From Mermis nigrescens (Eukaryota; Nematoda; Enoplea; Mermithida; Mermithidae): a stretch of 64,000 nt of DNA. The stretch is taken from the NCBI GenBank assembly GCA_036768485.1, contig JAVLUZ010000513.1, positions 1,327,413 through 1,391,412 of the forward strand, given 5' to 3'. Every line of letters starts with the position of its first letter. Position 1 is the first letter of the stretch. Position numbers and translations under genes: made by a program. Under the pieces are notes generated by a model. The model saw only the letters and a program-made list of their open reading frames with translations, was not told where the DNA came from and did not search any database. Below, in pieces: positions 36,759 to 48,073 of the stretch.

Positions 36759-39267
36759 CAGTGATCGGACCGAGGGTACTTTTGGACCCTCGGCCTCGGC
36801 CGAGGCCGAGGCGCCTTAAAACCCTTGCCTCGGCCGAGGCCGAGGCCGAGGCCGAGGCCGAGGGTAATGCCGAGGGTCAAGCTTATATACCTATACCCAT
36901 AAATAGTGCTCTTAGAAAATTTTGTATGCACATGAGCTAGAGAATAATCGTAATATTGAACATCTTATCGAATGTCATTTTCAATAATAGTAGATTAAAT
37001 GCGTGAAGGATTTATTGAATAAAGTCAGCAGAATGAAAGCATACTTACTTTAACAAGTTGCCGTTGAAGACTTGGAAAAGTTATTAAAAAATATGGCTGA
37101 ACAAGCACTTAAAAACTTTTATTACTATACATAAATAAGAAAACAGTGTCAAAGAAATAAACGAACAAACGAAATAAGCTAAGTAAAGAAAGAACTGTAG
37201 CCATTATTGTGCTCGCTTTTGCAGTAATGCATGTTTAAACACGCTTTTTCAGTCATCCAATTCTGGTGTGGTAGGTAATATGACAGAAACTGCACTGTAC
37301 TTTCCGATCATAGTTTCCCAAGGTCCAGAGTTGAGGGAAGGGTGAAATCCCAAAATGGGGGACCAGTAAATTAAATAGTGTCTTTGTATGAGCGAACAAA
37401 TTTTTGTAGATATTTTATATAAATATATTTTTAAACATACACATTTTCACATACTGCCAGTGTGTGACCTGCAACCGGCATGCAGTCCTAAACAGTGTTT
37501 TTTTGTGCAAGATACCTTTTTACATGTACAAAAATGGTATCCAAAAGTCTTTGAACATTTTGTACATGCAAATTGTTGTGTACTATTATAGTATGGTACA
37601 GTAGCGATTTAGTGTGGTAAAACAGGGGTTTTCGTCCTTCGGTAGCGTATCTTAGCTAATTCCTGGGTCTCTGAATATTTGACATTTTTTCCATTCTAAA
37701 TGCAAATTCTACTATTTTGAAGATATATAGGACAGACAATTACTGATGCGCCGAAAATTTTCGGGAATTTTACACCTTTTTACAGTTTTTGTCTCTCCAA
37801 AAATCTTTGTGCATGTACAAAGATAGTCCTGAAAAGTCTCTGTACATTATGAAAAATCTTTGCCGAATACAAAAAACCGTGGTCCTAAATGTGATAATTC
37901 GGCCTGGATATAGTTCATAAGATTATTTGGCGCGAAGCGCCGAAATTTTAATGAGCTTTTGATGAAATTTACACATAAAACTTGAGTGAGAAAGCTAAAA
38001 CAACTTGTACTACAAAGTCAGAAATATTACAGATATTGTAATATGCCAATTAAATCTTGTAATAAGCCCTACTGTGCTTAGAAATCCAATGCAACATCAG
38101 GATAAATTAGTCAATTTTATCTTTTAACGGCTAAATGTGCTGAGTTATTAAATAGTACTTGTTTTGCATAAAATTTTTAAAAACAGTATAAATGGATACA
38201 AAAGATATTTAAATCTGCATAAAGATGCCTAGATTACACAAAAATTGACTTTTGAGTGTTTAATGCCTCTGCTTCAATCTAAATACAGTATATTAGCGAT
38301 ATTTTGCGCGAAGCGCCGAAAATTTTTCGAAATTTTGTAAAAAATTTTGAAAAACGATATAATTAATATCACTTTGTCCAAGAAAGTATTTTAACATTGT
38401 ATAAAAATGGCTCCAAAAAATGCACGAGCCGAAATTGATTTTTGGCAAAACCTGCATTTATTGGCCATTTTTAGGTGCGTTTTTGCGATTTTCGGCCGAA
38501 AATTCGTAATCATGTACGCCCTCTCCCATAAAAATGGCCGAAAACCATACGTGTAACAGGAAGGGCTTTGGGGAATTCCCCAGCCACCCAGGGTTGGACG
38601 TTCTCCCCTAACCCTTCCCTCCAACGTCAGAAAATTTTGACCCACCCTCCCCATTTTTGGCGAAAATTTGCGGAGTTGCTAATCCCCCACCCGAAACTTC
38701 TAGCCGTTACATGTATGCCGAGGAGCCTCTCCCGAAAATTTTGAGCTGTTACATGCATGTTTTATAGTGACAGTTTGTCTATTTATTCTTGCTTACATTC
38801 AAAAATACTGTATCACTTCGGGAAATTTTAATAGTTAGCTGCACTTTTGCCACAGTAAAAATTAGGTTCAAAAATATTCAAAAGGTTTTCACCAAAAATC
38901 GTCTGACAGTGACTTGAGTCTTGCACCCCTCACCCCTCCCTTCGGGAATGTGTGTTTCCGATCCATGTAGCAAGAATGAGAATTAAAACTTAGTCATCAC
39001 ATGAATAATAAATTGGCACTTTGCTGTATGTATTTTTGTGTAACTGGGTACGCGACTAAAACCACAAGAAAAGTCTATAGGTAAAAAATAGTCTTTGTAC
39101 TGCAGATGCATTCTAAATAGTTAATATTCAACGGACATATTAAACTTATTTAAATTTGATTTTAACCCTCGGCGCCTCGGCACTTTTCAGCTTCGCCCTC
39201 GGCGCCGAGGCCGAGGCTCCAAAAAACGCCGAGGCTTGCCGAGGCCGAGGCCTCGGTCCGATCACTG
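36759..39267. mobile_element. H4 hAT-type element with GC-palindrome subterminal repeats
   Basis: TIRs are CAGTGATCGGACCGAGG and its inverse. The 8-bp duplications TAGAAGGT at 36751-36758 and 39268-39275 are perfect. Just inside each end are tandem GGCCGA/CCTCGG units that can pair with each other. The 2.3-kb core has no gene and carries two hairpins (37929, 38306). Confidence 0.93.
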
Positions 39268-39776
39268 TAGAAGGTTAAGATTATTTGGCGCCTCGTGCCA
39301 GATGTAATGTTTGATGTTTTAAAAAATAAAAAGGCCAAAATTTTCACGCACTATTTGACAGATATAATAGATTATTTCATCGTTTATTTGTGAAAAGGCT
39401 GCTTAATTGGACTTATGTAAAGTATAGGGTAGAAATTTTCCATAATAAGGTCAATTTTTTGCGTTGTCTTGTTTTTTAAAAATCTGCGAAATTGAGCTGA
39501 GGATGATAAAACGGCCTAAAAAAATTTCCAGAGGTGAACAACACTCTAAAAACTATAGTTGTAAACAATTAGTGTACTGACTGATGATGCTAAATGCGAG
39601 TAAATTAAGACGGATAAAACAAACGCAAATGATGCATGCAGACATGCAGAACGTTTTGGAAAAGTTATGAGGTAACATATTCCAAAACAACCCTTTTTCG
39701 AACCAGCAACCAACCACAATTTTTGGCCGCCGGTATCACCTGGAAGACCGGCCTTTGTCCAGGTATGGTTAGAACC

Positions 39777-40024
39777 ACACATGGGCGTGGGAGGGAGTTT
39801 GGGGGGTATGCACCCCCACAAAAGTTAAAATACCCCCCAGAAATCAAATACCCCTCCCCAGAAAAATTTTTTTGCTTTTCTAGCAATTTTTTGATGCCAT
39901 TGGATAGAGCTTGATGAGAAACGTCGAAAAATGGTTTTTTTCGCCGTACGACCACTTTTAAGACCATTTTTTTACCTTGAAAATTTTTTCACCCCCCCCA
40001 GAATTTCGGTGCTGCCCACCTATG
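39777..40024 (+). mobile_element. H1 hAT-type MITE abutting element X
   Basis: It starts CACACATGGGC and ends GCCCACCTATG. GTTAGAAC at 39769-39776 and 40025-40032 flanks it. The same 8-mer also flanks element X, giving three copies in all. Confidence 0.93.
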
Positions 40025-40032
40025 GTTAGAAC

Positions 40033-40450
40033 CTCAAAAATTTTTTGGTGCTTCGAGCCGAATTGATTTAATTCTTACTTATTAATAATCTTTAAGCTGC
40101 GCTGCGCCAATTGCAGCATTTTTATCGACAATCTGGTCTGGAACTTCACTACGATTGAAAATCCTTATCTTCTGCACGGATTCAGTTAGTTTTTGTAATG
40201 CAAAAATGCGTTTTAGAGAGGCGAAACTACAAAAATTTTTCGGCGCTTCGCGCCGAATTGATTTAATTCTTACTTGTTATTAATCTTTAAGTCACGCGGC
40301 GCCAATTGCAGCATTTTTATTAATAATCTGGTCCTAGAACTCCATTACAATTGAAAATCCGTACCCTATGCACAGTTTTCGTAATGCAAAAATGATTTAG
40401 AGAGCTGAAATTTCAAAATTTTGTGGAGCTTCGCGCCATTTGATAAATTA
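40033..40450. repeat. ~195-bp tandem units of the H2-type element
   Basis: Two consecutive units share GAATTGATTTAATTCTTACT, GCCAATTGCAGCATTTTTAT and GTAATGCAAAAATG. Each begins with a hairpin variant (GGTGCTTCGAGCC at 40052, CGGCGCTTCGCGCCG at 40241). A partial third unit follows. Confidence 0.85.
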
Positions 40451-41094
40451 TAGTTTTAATTGTCAAAAACGACTTCAGAATTCGCTAAAATGCTTCACTG
40501 AAAGAAGGAAATTCAAGTTTTAACATAAATAACGTATACTGATCGTGATATTTCTTGTAGAGCGCGAAATTTTTATACAAAAAGTGCATCAAACATTCTA
40601 CTTAAAAAACACTGATTTTTTAACACAGGCGCTCTATTTTTAACGTTTCTAGACCTCCCAAAAAACGTGGAAAAAGGTTGGAAAAAGTTGAAAAAAATTT
40701 TGTGTTTAGTCTATAATGTCAACCAAATCGCTGGGAAAAACACGGTGGGTGGGACAATTAAACGGCTCAATATAAGGACTAACACATTTGTCAGAAATAA
40801 ATAATATGGGCTGAAATTATGGAAGGAAGCATAGCAAAAAAGGGGAAACAAGAAAAAGGCGTGGAAAGTTGTTTGAAATTTCAAAAGAACTTCTAAAAAT
40901 TTCCATTTTTTTTGCATGTTTTTCGGTTTTACTTTATAAGATATAGGAAGATCTAAGTTTTTGCTTCTAATATACTTAGGCTTAGGCTTAGTATATCTGA
41001 AAAGGTGTTTTAAGCTGTTTAGGTCGAAGTCGCTCCCGCTCAGGTCAATATATAGATGCTTAGGTCGATGTATATATGCTTAGGTCGATGTATA

Positions 41095-42413
41095 ACGGGT
41101 GTCCACTAAAAAATGAGACTGTGTTTGAATGTAAATTACTCTTGAAGTTTCCAAGCTACAAAAAAAGTAACATATCATTGTAAAGCGCAATTTTTGCTGA
41201 GTTGGATAGTGTTATTTGTGTAAACTAAAATTGTTTTTGTATTTTTTGCGATGACTTCGAATCAGGATATGCTTCGTCTTCGCGTGTACAAGTTCTATAA
41301 TGACAACTCTGACAATGGCAAACTTTTTACTGTACGTCACTTTCTGAGCAAAGGCGAATCCAAAGCCACCATTTACCGGATTCTCAAACGCTGTGGTGAT
41401 GGTCTGGAGTATTCTAGACAGTCCGGTTCTGGCTGGAAAGCGATATTGATGACGAAAAACTGGATAAAAAAGTTGGAATCTTCATTTAATGACAGTGGTA
41501 CCACTTCGATCCGCCAGGCTGCCCAAAAATTTAATATTTCAAAGTCATACGCGCACAAAATTGTAAAGAAAAAGTTGAAAATGCAATATCGAAAGAAAAT
41601 TCGTATTCCTTCTCGATCTGAAGTTCAAATTAATCTTGCAAAAACGAAATGTGGGCGCCTTTATCGAAAATTTGGCGAAAAACATTTCATAATGGACGAT
41701 GAATCTTATTTCACCCTAACTCATTCTTCCATCGGTGAAAATTCGGTATTTTACACCAAAAACTTTGGCGCAGCTCCTAATGCAGTTAGATTTACGAAAA
41801 AAGCCAAATTTGAGCAAAAAGTTTTGGTTTGGGTTGCAATCGGCTCCAAAGGCATTTTGCAAAGTTTCATCCGCAAGTCCGGTTACGCCATCACATCGCA
41901 GCGTTATTTAAAAGAATGTATTAAGCGTCGGTTGATTCCTTACATCCGTGGGAACTATAGTCAGGATGAATACGTGTTTTGGCCCGATCAAGCTAGCTCG
42001 CATTACGCCAAAATCGTTCTCGATTACCTGAAAGCTGAGACGTCAATTTTGTTAAAAAACACATGGATCCCGCTTGCGTTCCTGAGATTCGACCAATTGA
42101 AGATTTTTGGTCTTATCTTAAGTCTCTGGTGTATGCTAATGGCTGGCAAGCCAAATCTTGGCAGCAGCTTAGCACCAGGATCAAGTACTGCTTGAAAAAA
42201 GTTGATCGAGATGTTGTACACAAGCTTGCAGTGAGTACCAAAGGTAGAATTGATTCGATTCGACGACATGGCGTGGTAGAAAATCGCTAAGTGTAGCATT
42301 CGATAGAAATAAAGATTAACTGTCAAACAGTGTATTGTTTGTCTGGTTTGATGCAGTAGTTGTTGAATAAATTAGTTTTAAAACCCAGTCTCATTTTTTA
42401 GTGGACACCCTTT
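41095..42413 (+). mobile_element. Tc1/mariner transposon, 1.3 kb, one frameshift
   Basis: TIRs contain GGGTGTCCACTAAAAAATGA followed by GACTG at both ends, 24-25 bp identical. TA flanks it at 41093-41094 and 42414-42415. It encodes the transposase at 41251-42290. The TIRs show very little decay, so it is one of the younger insertions here. Confidence 0.96.
41251..42290 (+). pseudogene. Tc1/mariner transposase with a C-terminal frameshift
   Basis: Cut-and-paste transposase. The start at 41251 is the first ATG after the TIR. The N-terminal half has two helix-turn-helix regions (KATIYRILKRCG; SIRQAAQKFNISKSYAHKIV). The DDE core shows the first Asp in FIMDDESYF and the second in FWPDQASSHYAK. 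The reading frame then shifts near 42055-42063. The other frame carries CVPEIRPIEDFWSYLKSLV, with the catalytic Glu about 37 residues after the second Asp. It ends at 42290. A single-base indel in the AAAAAACACATGG stretch is the simplest cause. Everything else looks intact, so this is a recently inactivated copy or an assembly error. Confidence 0.92.
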
Positions 42414-43105
42414 TAGATGCTTAGGTCGATGTATAGATGCTTAGGCAGATGTATAGATGCTTAGGTCAATGTATAGATGCTTATATCGACGTAACTTGGG
42501 TATCTACATGTGATTCTGCATCCAGCTGTTTGAATCTTCAAATACTTAGGTTGAGTAGATGCTTGCGTAGGTCGAGAAGAGGCTAATTAACGAAACCCAT
42601 AGCTTTTGTAATATTGATCATGGACGGATGAAAATTTTTTTCCGCGCTTTCTTTCAACATGTTCTCAGTATTGAGCAAAAAAATCCGCTCTTCTGAAGTT
42701 TATTTCATAGTATCCTGAAAGTACCATATTCTTAACTTACTCCCTTTTGCTTTTGTAGTCAAAAATCGCAAAAAATTTACGGCGCTTCTCGCCGAATTTC
42801 AAAATTATAATTAAGTCTACGTAGTGCCAAGCGCACAGTTTAAACACTCCATTTTTAATCTGCTTACAACCTAATGCGTTTTTGGCGTCCGAGTCAGCTA
42901 AACTTAAGAATATGGTACTTTTGGAAAAGGTGCAAAACGAATACGGAATCCCTAATTTTATTATCTTCTTGGATTGGATAGAGCATGTCGAGAAACGTCG
43001 AAAAATGCGTTATTTGCGAGCTACCTTGACGAGTCTCCCGAGATATAGACCATTTTATGTTGGGTCCGCCTCCCGCCTTATGACCCGATCCTGGCTAAAG
43101 GCCTA

Positions 43106-43731
43106 ATTACCGTGATATACATAGGTTATATAAGTTGTGCATGTTCTTTAGCTAATATTTCTTCCAAGAGTGATCATTTCAGGTGCTTGATCCTTACTTC
43201 TTTTTTAGGCTTAACGAATGCGAAAAGATAAGTCAGGATTAATTTTTGATTTTCCATGTCCTGCTATGTTTTCTCCACGAACACCGAATACAAATATTTT
43301 TAAAATTTATGCCGTAAAATGATTTGCTAAAATAGCTATTTTTGTTCCAGAAATCGTTTTAGGAGTCGTAAAAATGTCTGATGCTACGAAAACGCACTCG
43401 TGGCGCCAAAATATGAAAAGATGACCTACAGACCGCCGAGAAAACAAATAAATGTCATTAAAAAGGATCATCCGGTGCTAAGCGCCGAAAAATTCGAGAA
43501 ATTTTAGTCATCGACGGCCCGAAATTGTTGCAAATTACATATCCATTCCTGATCCCGTCGAGTTTTCTTTGGCCAATGGGGAGAAGGCGCGCCCCACTTA
43601 CCCTCGCCTTAAATCAGCTCCTGCGGTCAGTCACCTTAAAATACAGTGTTGGAAGAAGTGCGGCCTGAAATATTTCAGCTATGAATGTGTGAATGATGAC
43701 GAGCTGGGCCGGAATTGCTTCGTCCTTTTAT
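43106..43731. other. H3-type remnant, no gene
   Basis: 43470-43625 matches the right part of long H3 elements (hairpin variant GGTGCTAAGCGCC, a GCAAATTACATATCCATTCC segment and an end TTAAATCAGCTCCTG). No left terminus or duplication was found. Confidence 0.55.
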
Positions 43732-43913
43732 CAGGCACGTATCTTCTGGTGAGATTGGGGACGTTCGGACCCCCCAAAATTAGGTAAATCGGAAAAATCG
43801 GACATTTTAAATATTATTTTGTGCTATTTTTGGCATTTTTGGACTTGGTCCTCCCAAAAATTGGTGTTGGTCCCCCAAAATAGGACGGCCAGCTATGTGC
43901 CTGCCTTTTGTGC
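43732..43913 (+). mobile_element. H5 hAT-type MITE
   Basis: It starts CAGGCACGTATCTTCTGG and ends CAGCTATGTGCCTG. The duplications are CCTTTTAT (43724-43731) and CCTTTTGT (43914-43921), 7 of 8. It lies 34 bp upstream of a host exon. Confidence 0.9.
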
Positions 43914-43947
43914 ATGTTTTGTATCCGACCATTTGTTTTTTTTTCAG

Positions 43948-44111
43948 GAAGGGCAACTTGATAATGTTTGCATTATGCAGACGGATGATTCATTTGGTTT
44001 ATATTTCGCCTATTTCCATAAATTAAGATGAAATCGTCGTTAATCTCTTTTTCAATCTTCATCTGGTCGCTCCTTTATTCCTGCGATGCGTATGATTATG
44101 TTATAACATTG
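43948..44111 (+). CDS. Host PA-domain gene, exon with start codon and signal peptide
   Basis: Seen: a strong acceptor (TTGTTTTTTTTTCAG) ends at 43947. ATG is at 44028, with an in-frame TAA just upstream at 44019-44021. There are 28 codons, then a consensus donor GTGAGT at 44112. The peptide begins MKSSLISFSIFIWSLLYSC and then DAYDYVITL, which is a basic start, hydrophobic core and small residues before a likely cleavage after Ala. The exon ends in phase 0, matching the next exon (46244). Bases 43948-44027 would be 5' untranslated. Inference: a secreted or membrane protein whose later exons encode a PA domain. An H3 element starts 8 bp after the donor. Confidence 0.72.
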
Positions 44112-44119
44112 GTGAGTAT

Positions 44120-45473
44120 CAGAGGTGGATCCAGGATTTTCGTAAGGAGGGAGCAGTAACCATATATACGTTATTTTAGGTGGGGGGTTAGAGGGTGGGA
44201 GAATTTCGCCTCCCCAATAAAATTTTCACCAAAAACCCCCTCCCCTAAAAATTTGTCATTCCTCCAGAATTCTCGATTTTTCAAAAGTTTTCAAATTATT
44301 CCTGAAAATTCGCAGAAAAAGTGCTTTTTTAAGCGTTTTAAGCTCTATTTACTGAAGAGTGTCAAATTTTTGGCGCTTCGCGCCATGTACTCATATCTTA
44401 AGTACACTTCATTTAAATTGTTTGACTCTTTTATTTTTTCCGAAATTTTTTTGTGTTCTATCCTCTAGAACGGTAGTGCATCGTCCGAAACGCCAAAAAA
44501 TGTTTTTGACGCATACCCGCTATCGTAAGGCGCAAAAAAGGCACTTCAAACTTTCACCCCCCCCAGAATTTCCATGCTGTGCATGTCTCTGGGTGTAAAC
44601 CAACTTTTTACGGAGTCAAAAATAGGTCCGAAACCCGCTTGACGGGCGAAGTAGCGTTTTTCTCCGTTCTTTATTGTCAATTTTTAATCAAAATAATTTA
44701 TGCTGCAAAAATTTTTCGAAAAATGTAACATTTTCTAGTGTGTTTTGGCCGGAAATGTTTAAATTTGTATTTTCGGCGTTTCGCTGAAAACTAGTGGAAT
44801 TTAGGTATCTGAATGACATGTTAATTTCCCGTATTTGTGCATCGGCGCCTCTTTGAGCTCTTAAGGTGAAACGCAGGAAATTTTCAGAATTTATGCTTAA
44901 AACCTGACAAGTATGACCTGTAGGCTGCTAACAAAGATAGTGAATGGCAGTGGCGGATCCAGGATTTTTCTAAGGGGGGGGCGGAACCCTGACTTGGGCG
45001 GAAAAATTAGCCGTTTTAACCAGAAAATCACTATAAATCGTTCAAAAATCCTTAATTTTGCGCACTATTTTGGGCCAGTGCGGGAGGGGGCGGCCGCCGC
45101 TCCCCGCCCGCCTTAATCCGCCTCTTTTGAATGGAATATGGTCCTAATCATACATGAGCATGTGGTCAAATAGGGGTCAAATCTTATGGTCAAAAATCAA
45201 ATCAAATGGTAAAATCTTACTCCTCTGAGCCTTATGAAAGCTCATAGATATACAGCTACTGTGGCCGGAAAACATTGCTAGGTAGATGGCCTTCTTTATA
45301 ATCGAAATCTGCCCAAATAATTTTGCGTACCTATGGTAAATAGAGTCGGAAAAATTGAGAAATCACCATGGCGGATGATTGAAACTCATTGCTATGTACG
45401 TATCCATCCTTTATCTCGCCAATTATTCTAGGCCAATTGGAGGGCGCCTCCCTTGCCCCTTATAAACCCCCTG
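44120..45473 (+). mobile_element. Decayed long H3 element (limits uncertain)
   Basis: It starts CAGAGGTGGATCCAGG. The interior shows words shared with long H3 copies (GTCAAAAATAGGTCCGAAA; hairpin at 44372-44384) and the right end is TTATAAACCCCCTG. No matching duplication is found. A short H3 MITE (44948-45126) is nested in it. Confidence 0.5.
44948..45126 (+). mobile_element. H3 hAT-type MITE
   Basis: It starts CAGTGGCGGATCCAGG and ends TTAATCCGCCTCTT. The duplications are GTGAATGG (44940-44947) and TTGAATGG (45127-45134), 7 of 8. The body contains CCCTGACTTGGGCGG and GCGCACTATTTTGGGCCA, as in the other short H3 copies. Confidence 0.9.
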
Positions 45474-45515
45474 CCTCTGTTTTTACGTCAAGTTTATGAA
45501 TAAATAGGTTGTTAT

Positions 45516-46100
45516 CAGAGCCGTATTTAACAGAGGGCGGGAGCGACCATGTACAGCATGGGAATTGTGGGGGGGGGGGGTCAGGCTCAAAAAAATTTTA
45601 AAAAGTACCTTTTTTGGGTTAAAAAACGCAGGGTGCACGTCACAAGCACTCTTTTCTGGACGTTTCAGACAATGTTCGTTCTTCCTAGAATATAGAAACG
45701 TAAAAAAATTTCAGAAAAATTTGAAAGAATTGAGTAAGTTGAACAGAATATAGTCAAAAAATGTGTAAAAGCGCCTAAAATCTGAAATTTTTGAGCCAAA
45801 AATTAGCTAAAAACGCTTCAAAAAGGCACACTTTTTGCAACTCTGACAAACCCTTACGGAAGATTAGCAATTCAGGATGGTCGTCGCCATTTTTCGGGGG
45901 GTCAGTTGCCATTCTGGAGGGGGTCAAAACCTCACCCCTAAACCCTTTCCCAAAAAACACGTCCGGATACAACACGTCGAAAAAACAGAAATATGCGGTT
46001 TTTGCGAGTTATCCCGACGAATTTTCCGAGATATAGGCCAAATTATATTGGGTCCGCCCACCCCGCCCTCCATCTTAGCTGAATCCTGGATACGGGCCTG
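45516..46100 (+). mobile_element. H2 hAT-type element, 585 bp
   Basis: It starts CAGAGCCGTATTTAACAG and ends CTGGATACGGGCCTG. The duplications are GTTGTTAT (45508-45515) and GTTGTAAT (46101-46108), 7 of 8. Confidence 0.87.
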
Positions 46101-46243
46101 GTTGTAATAATTGTTTTTATTTATTATTACTATTAGTAATAATAGCTGTAATTGATAATAATTAAATACTTTTTATTCGAAGAAATATGTAAATCTAAAA
46201 AGGAATTACCCATTGATTGATTGGTGCTTGTTTACGCACACAG

Positions 46244-46336
46244 TTCCGACGAAATGGCAGCTCGTACATTGTGCACAAGAGATGCCCGGCCGCCGGTTCG
46301 CTTTTCGCGCCTGCTTTGTTAGATGATGATTTGATT
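46244..46336 (+). CDS. Host PA-domain gene, candidate second coding exon
   Basis: The acceptor TTTACGCACACAG ends at 46243. There are 31 codons in one open frame, then donor GTAAGC at 46337. Both borders are phase 0, matching the exon before it and the first coding frame after it. The peptide starts FRRNGSSYIVHKRCP and goes on to SLFAPALLDDDLI. In Goliath/RNF13-type proteins the PA domain begins with a similar PA-LFG-x-L pattern, but the likeness is short. Base composition is less AT-rich than the neighbouring MITE debris. No homology beyond this is claimed. Confidence 0.5.
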
Positions 46337-46391
46337 GTAAGCCTTACACACAAAACGCTCAAAGTTTGGGGGTATTACACGCGTACACTAT

Positions 46392-46574
46392 CAGGCACGT
46401 ATCTCTGGGGGGAATGGGGGAGGGGGGGGTTTGGGCCCCCCAAAATTCAGCAAAATCAGAAAAACAGGCATTTTTAAACATTATTTTGTGCTATTTTTGG
46501 CGTTTTTGGGCTTAGTTAGTCCCCTACAAAAGTGGGGTTGGTCCCCCCGAATAGGACGGCCAGCTATGTGCCTG
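46392..46574 (+). mobile_element. H5 hAT-type MITE
   Basis: It starts CAGGCACGTATCTCTGGGG and ends CAGCTATGTGCCTG. The flanking 8-mers do not match, so the insertion is old or rearranged. Confidence 0.82.
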
Positions 46575-47217
46575 AGTATATTTCCTCATTTTTGAGCAGT
46601 AGACTCATTCATCTAGCCACTTTCCTTCCATCGATTCGTGTACATTTAATATTTAATGTTAGTCCTTTGTCTCTTGTTTTCGTCGAAATGTACCTATACT
46701 TGCTAATTATTATGAAGCGCGAAATAAACGGAACAAATTGGGCATCTAAATTTGACAATAAATAACAATTTATCACTTTTTTCCTTCCTTCCTCCTGTTT
46801 AAATGGAAATTTTTGGGGAAAATGGGATTAAATTAAGCAGAAAATAGATGCAAACTTGAAGCTTTCTAGAAAATTGCTCGACGTCGACCAAAAAGTGTGG
46901 TTTGAATTAGATTTAATTCTGTTTTATCAGTTATACCGATTTTTGAAGCTATTTGGGGGCCCTAAAAGCCTACTTTTTGTCTCCCCCACGCAGACCCGCC
47001 AATTTGTACGTTTCTTTTCACATCATCCTATGACAAGTGACGTAATAGCGGCGGACCATTTGAGAAGAAATAGCCGGCGGCTTTGCTAGTTAGCCGAATT
47101 TAAGGGAAAACAACAGTTTTGCTGACAAAATAATTGAAGCCTTGGAATTTTGCCAAAAACGGTTTTTTAAATTAACTCGAGATGATTAAACTTCTGTGCT
47201 GTATTTGTAATTCAATA
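46575..47217. other. Intron sequence, nothing recognised
   Basis: Frames of about 70 codons are present without domains or credible splice sites. This lies within the intron of the PA-domain gene. Confidence 0.45.
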
Positions 47218-47219
47218 TA

Positions 47220-48047
47220 CAGGGTGAGTCACCTTAAAAATAAACTAATAAAAAATATTAAATTTATTAAATATTATAAAATAAAATATTTTCTAATTTT
47301 TAAAAATATTTGATTTTAAAATTAAAAAATCATAACTGCTTCAATATTGGTCCAATCTTGTTGAAACTTTAACTACATATTTATAAGACGTTCAATAGCA
47401 TTGTAAACTTTAAAGTTTCATTGAAATAGGTTTGTTTACGGCTTTTGCAATAACAATTTTTGTAGGTGGTACCTTCTAATCAGATTTTGCTTTCTTGATT
47501 TTTTTCGAGTCTTTAAACTTTTCAAATTTTGTTTCATCCGGTTTTTATACTTATCGAGCTGAATTAAATGGCATGGCAGTGATAGTAGCTTAATGACTAA
47601 TAAAGACATAGCACTTAGAGAAGTAAAAAAATTGGATGAAACAAATTTCGAAAAATTTATTGACTTAAAAAACAGGAAAACAAAAAATTGATCGAAAAGT
47701 ATCAATCACCAAAATTGTTATTGTAAAAGCTGTAATGGGAAAGTTGAAACTTTATCATGCTATTGGACGTATTATAAACTCTAAAAGTTTTATCGAGATT
47801 AGACAAATATTGAAGAAGTTATGACCAAATAACTTTATGGATAGTTAGGTGACTCACCCTCAGTGGCGGATCTAGGATTTTCCTGAGGGGTATACCTAAG
47901 GGGGCTGGAACCCTGACTTGGGCGGAAAAATTAGCCGTTTTAACCCGAAAATCGCTCAAAAATGCTTAATTTTGCGCACTATTCTGGGCCAATGGGAGGG
48001 GGCGGCCGCTCCCCCGCCCCCACCTTAATCCGCCCCTGCTCACCCTG
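47220..48047. mobile_element. Mariner-type foldback MITE with long TIRs
   Basis: It starts CAGGGTGAGTCACCT. The right end mirrors this but is cut 1 bp from its terminus by an H3 MITE (47861-48038). Long inverted arms pair around TCAATATTGGTCC and GTTGAAACTTT. TA lies at 47218-47219 and 48048-48049. Without the nested insert it is about 640 bp. Confidence 0.87.
47861..48038 (+). mobile_element. H3 hAT-type MITE nested in a MITE terminus
   Basis: It starts CAGTGGCGGATCTAGG and ends TTAATCCGCCCCTG. The 8-bp duplications CTCACCCT (47853-47860, 48039-48046) are perfect, and they are the TIR end of the host MITE. Confidence 0.95.
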
Positions 48048-48073
48048 TAGGTAGTTTTTCTAGTCCACTTCAG

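Larger units (their letters stand above)
32803..39768. mobile_element. Element X, hAT-type, ~7 kb, non-coding
   Basis: It starts CACACCTGGACAATGGG and ends as the inverse of CATACCTGGACAAAGG. The 8-bp duplications GTTAGAAC at 32795-32802 and 39769-39776 are perfect. Inside are the (CCAA)n tract, the GCGCTTCGCGCC satellite and the H4 element at 36759-39267. An uninterrupted homologous unit near 40200-40250 shows the pre-insertion context. Confidence 0.82.
41041..42490. repeat. 20-bp minisatellite GCTTAGGTCGATGTATAGAT split by a transposon
   Basis: Units lie at about 41041-41092 and 42416-42490. The Tc1/mariner at 41095-42413 has inserted into the array at a TA. Confidence 0.88.
32442..43105. 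mobile_element. H2-type element expanded by nested insertions (tentative limits)
   Basis: The left end, CGGGCCCTTATCCAG, followed by GGTGCCCC and TTTTTTCCTCTACTC-like words, matches the start of the H2 copy at 28639. The right end, CTGGCTAAAGGCCTA, is a diverged inverse. Flanking 8-mers GCTACGGT and ATTACCGT share only 5 of 8, so the limits are uncertain. It holds element X, an H4 element, an H1 MITE, a Tc1/mariner and ~195-bp tandem units. Confidence 0.45.

Noticed and set aside
39162..39347. Short frame over GCCGAGGCCGAGG repeats
   Set aside because: It is the GC-hexamer end of the H4 element, not a coding exon.
46392..46574. 8-bp duplication for the H5 copy
   Set aside because: TACACTAT and AGTATATT do not match; the element is called on its termini only.
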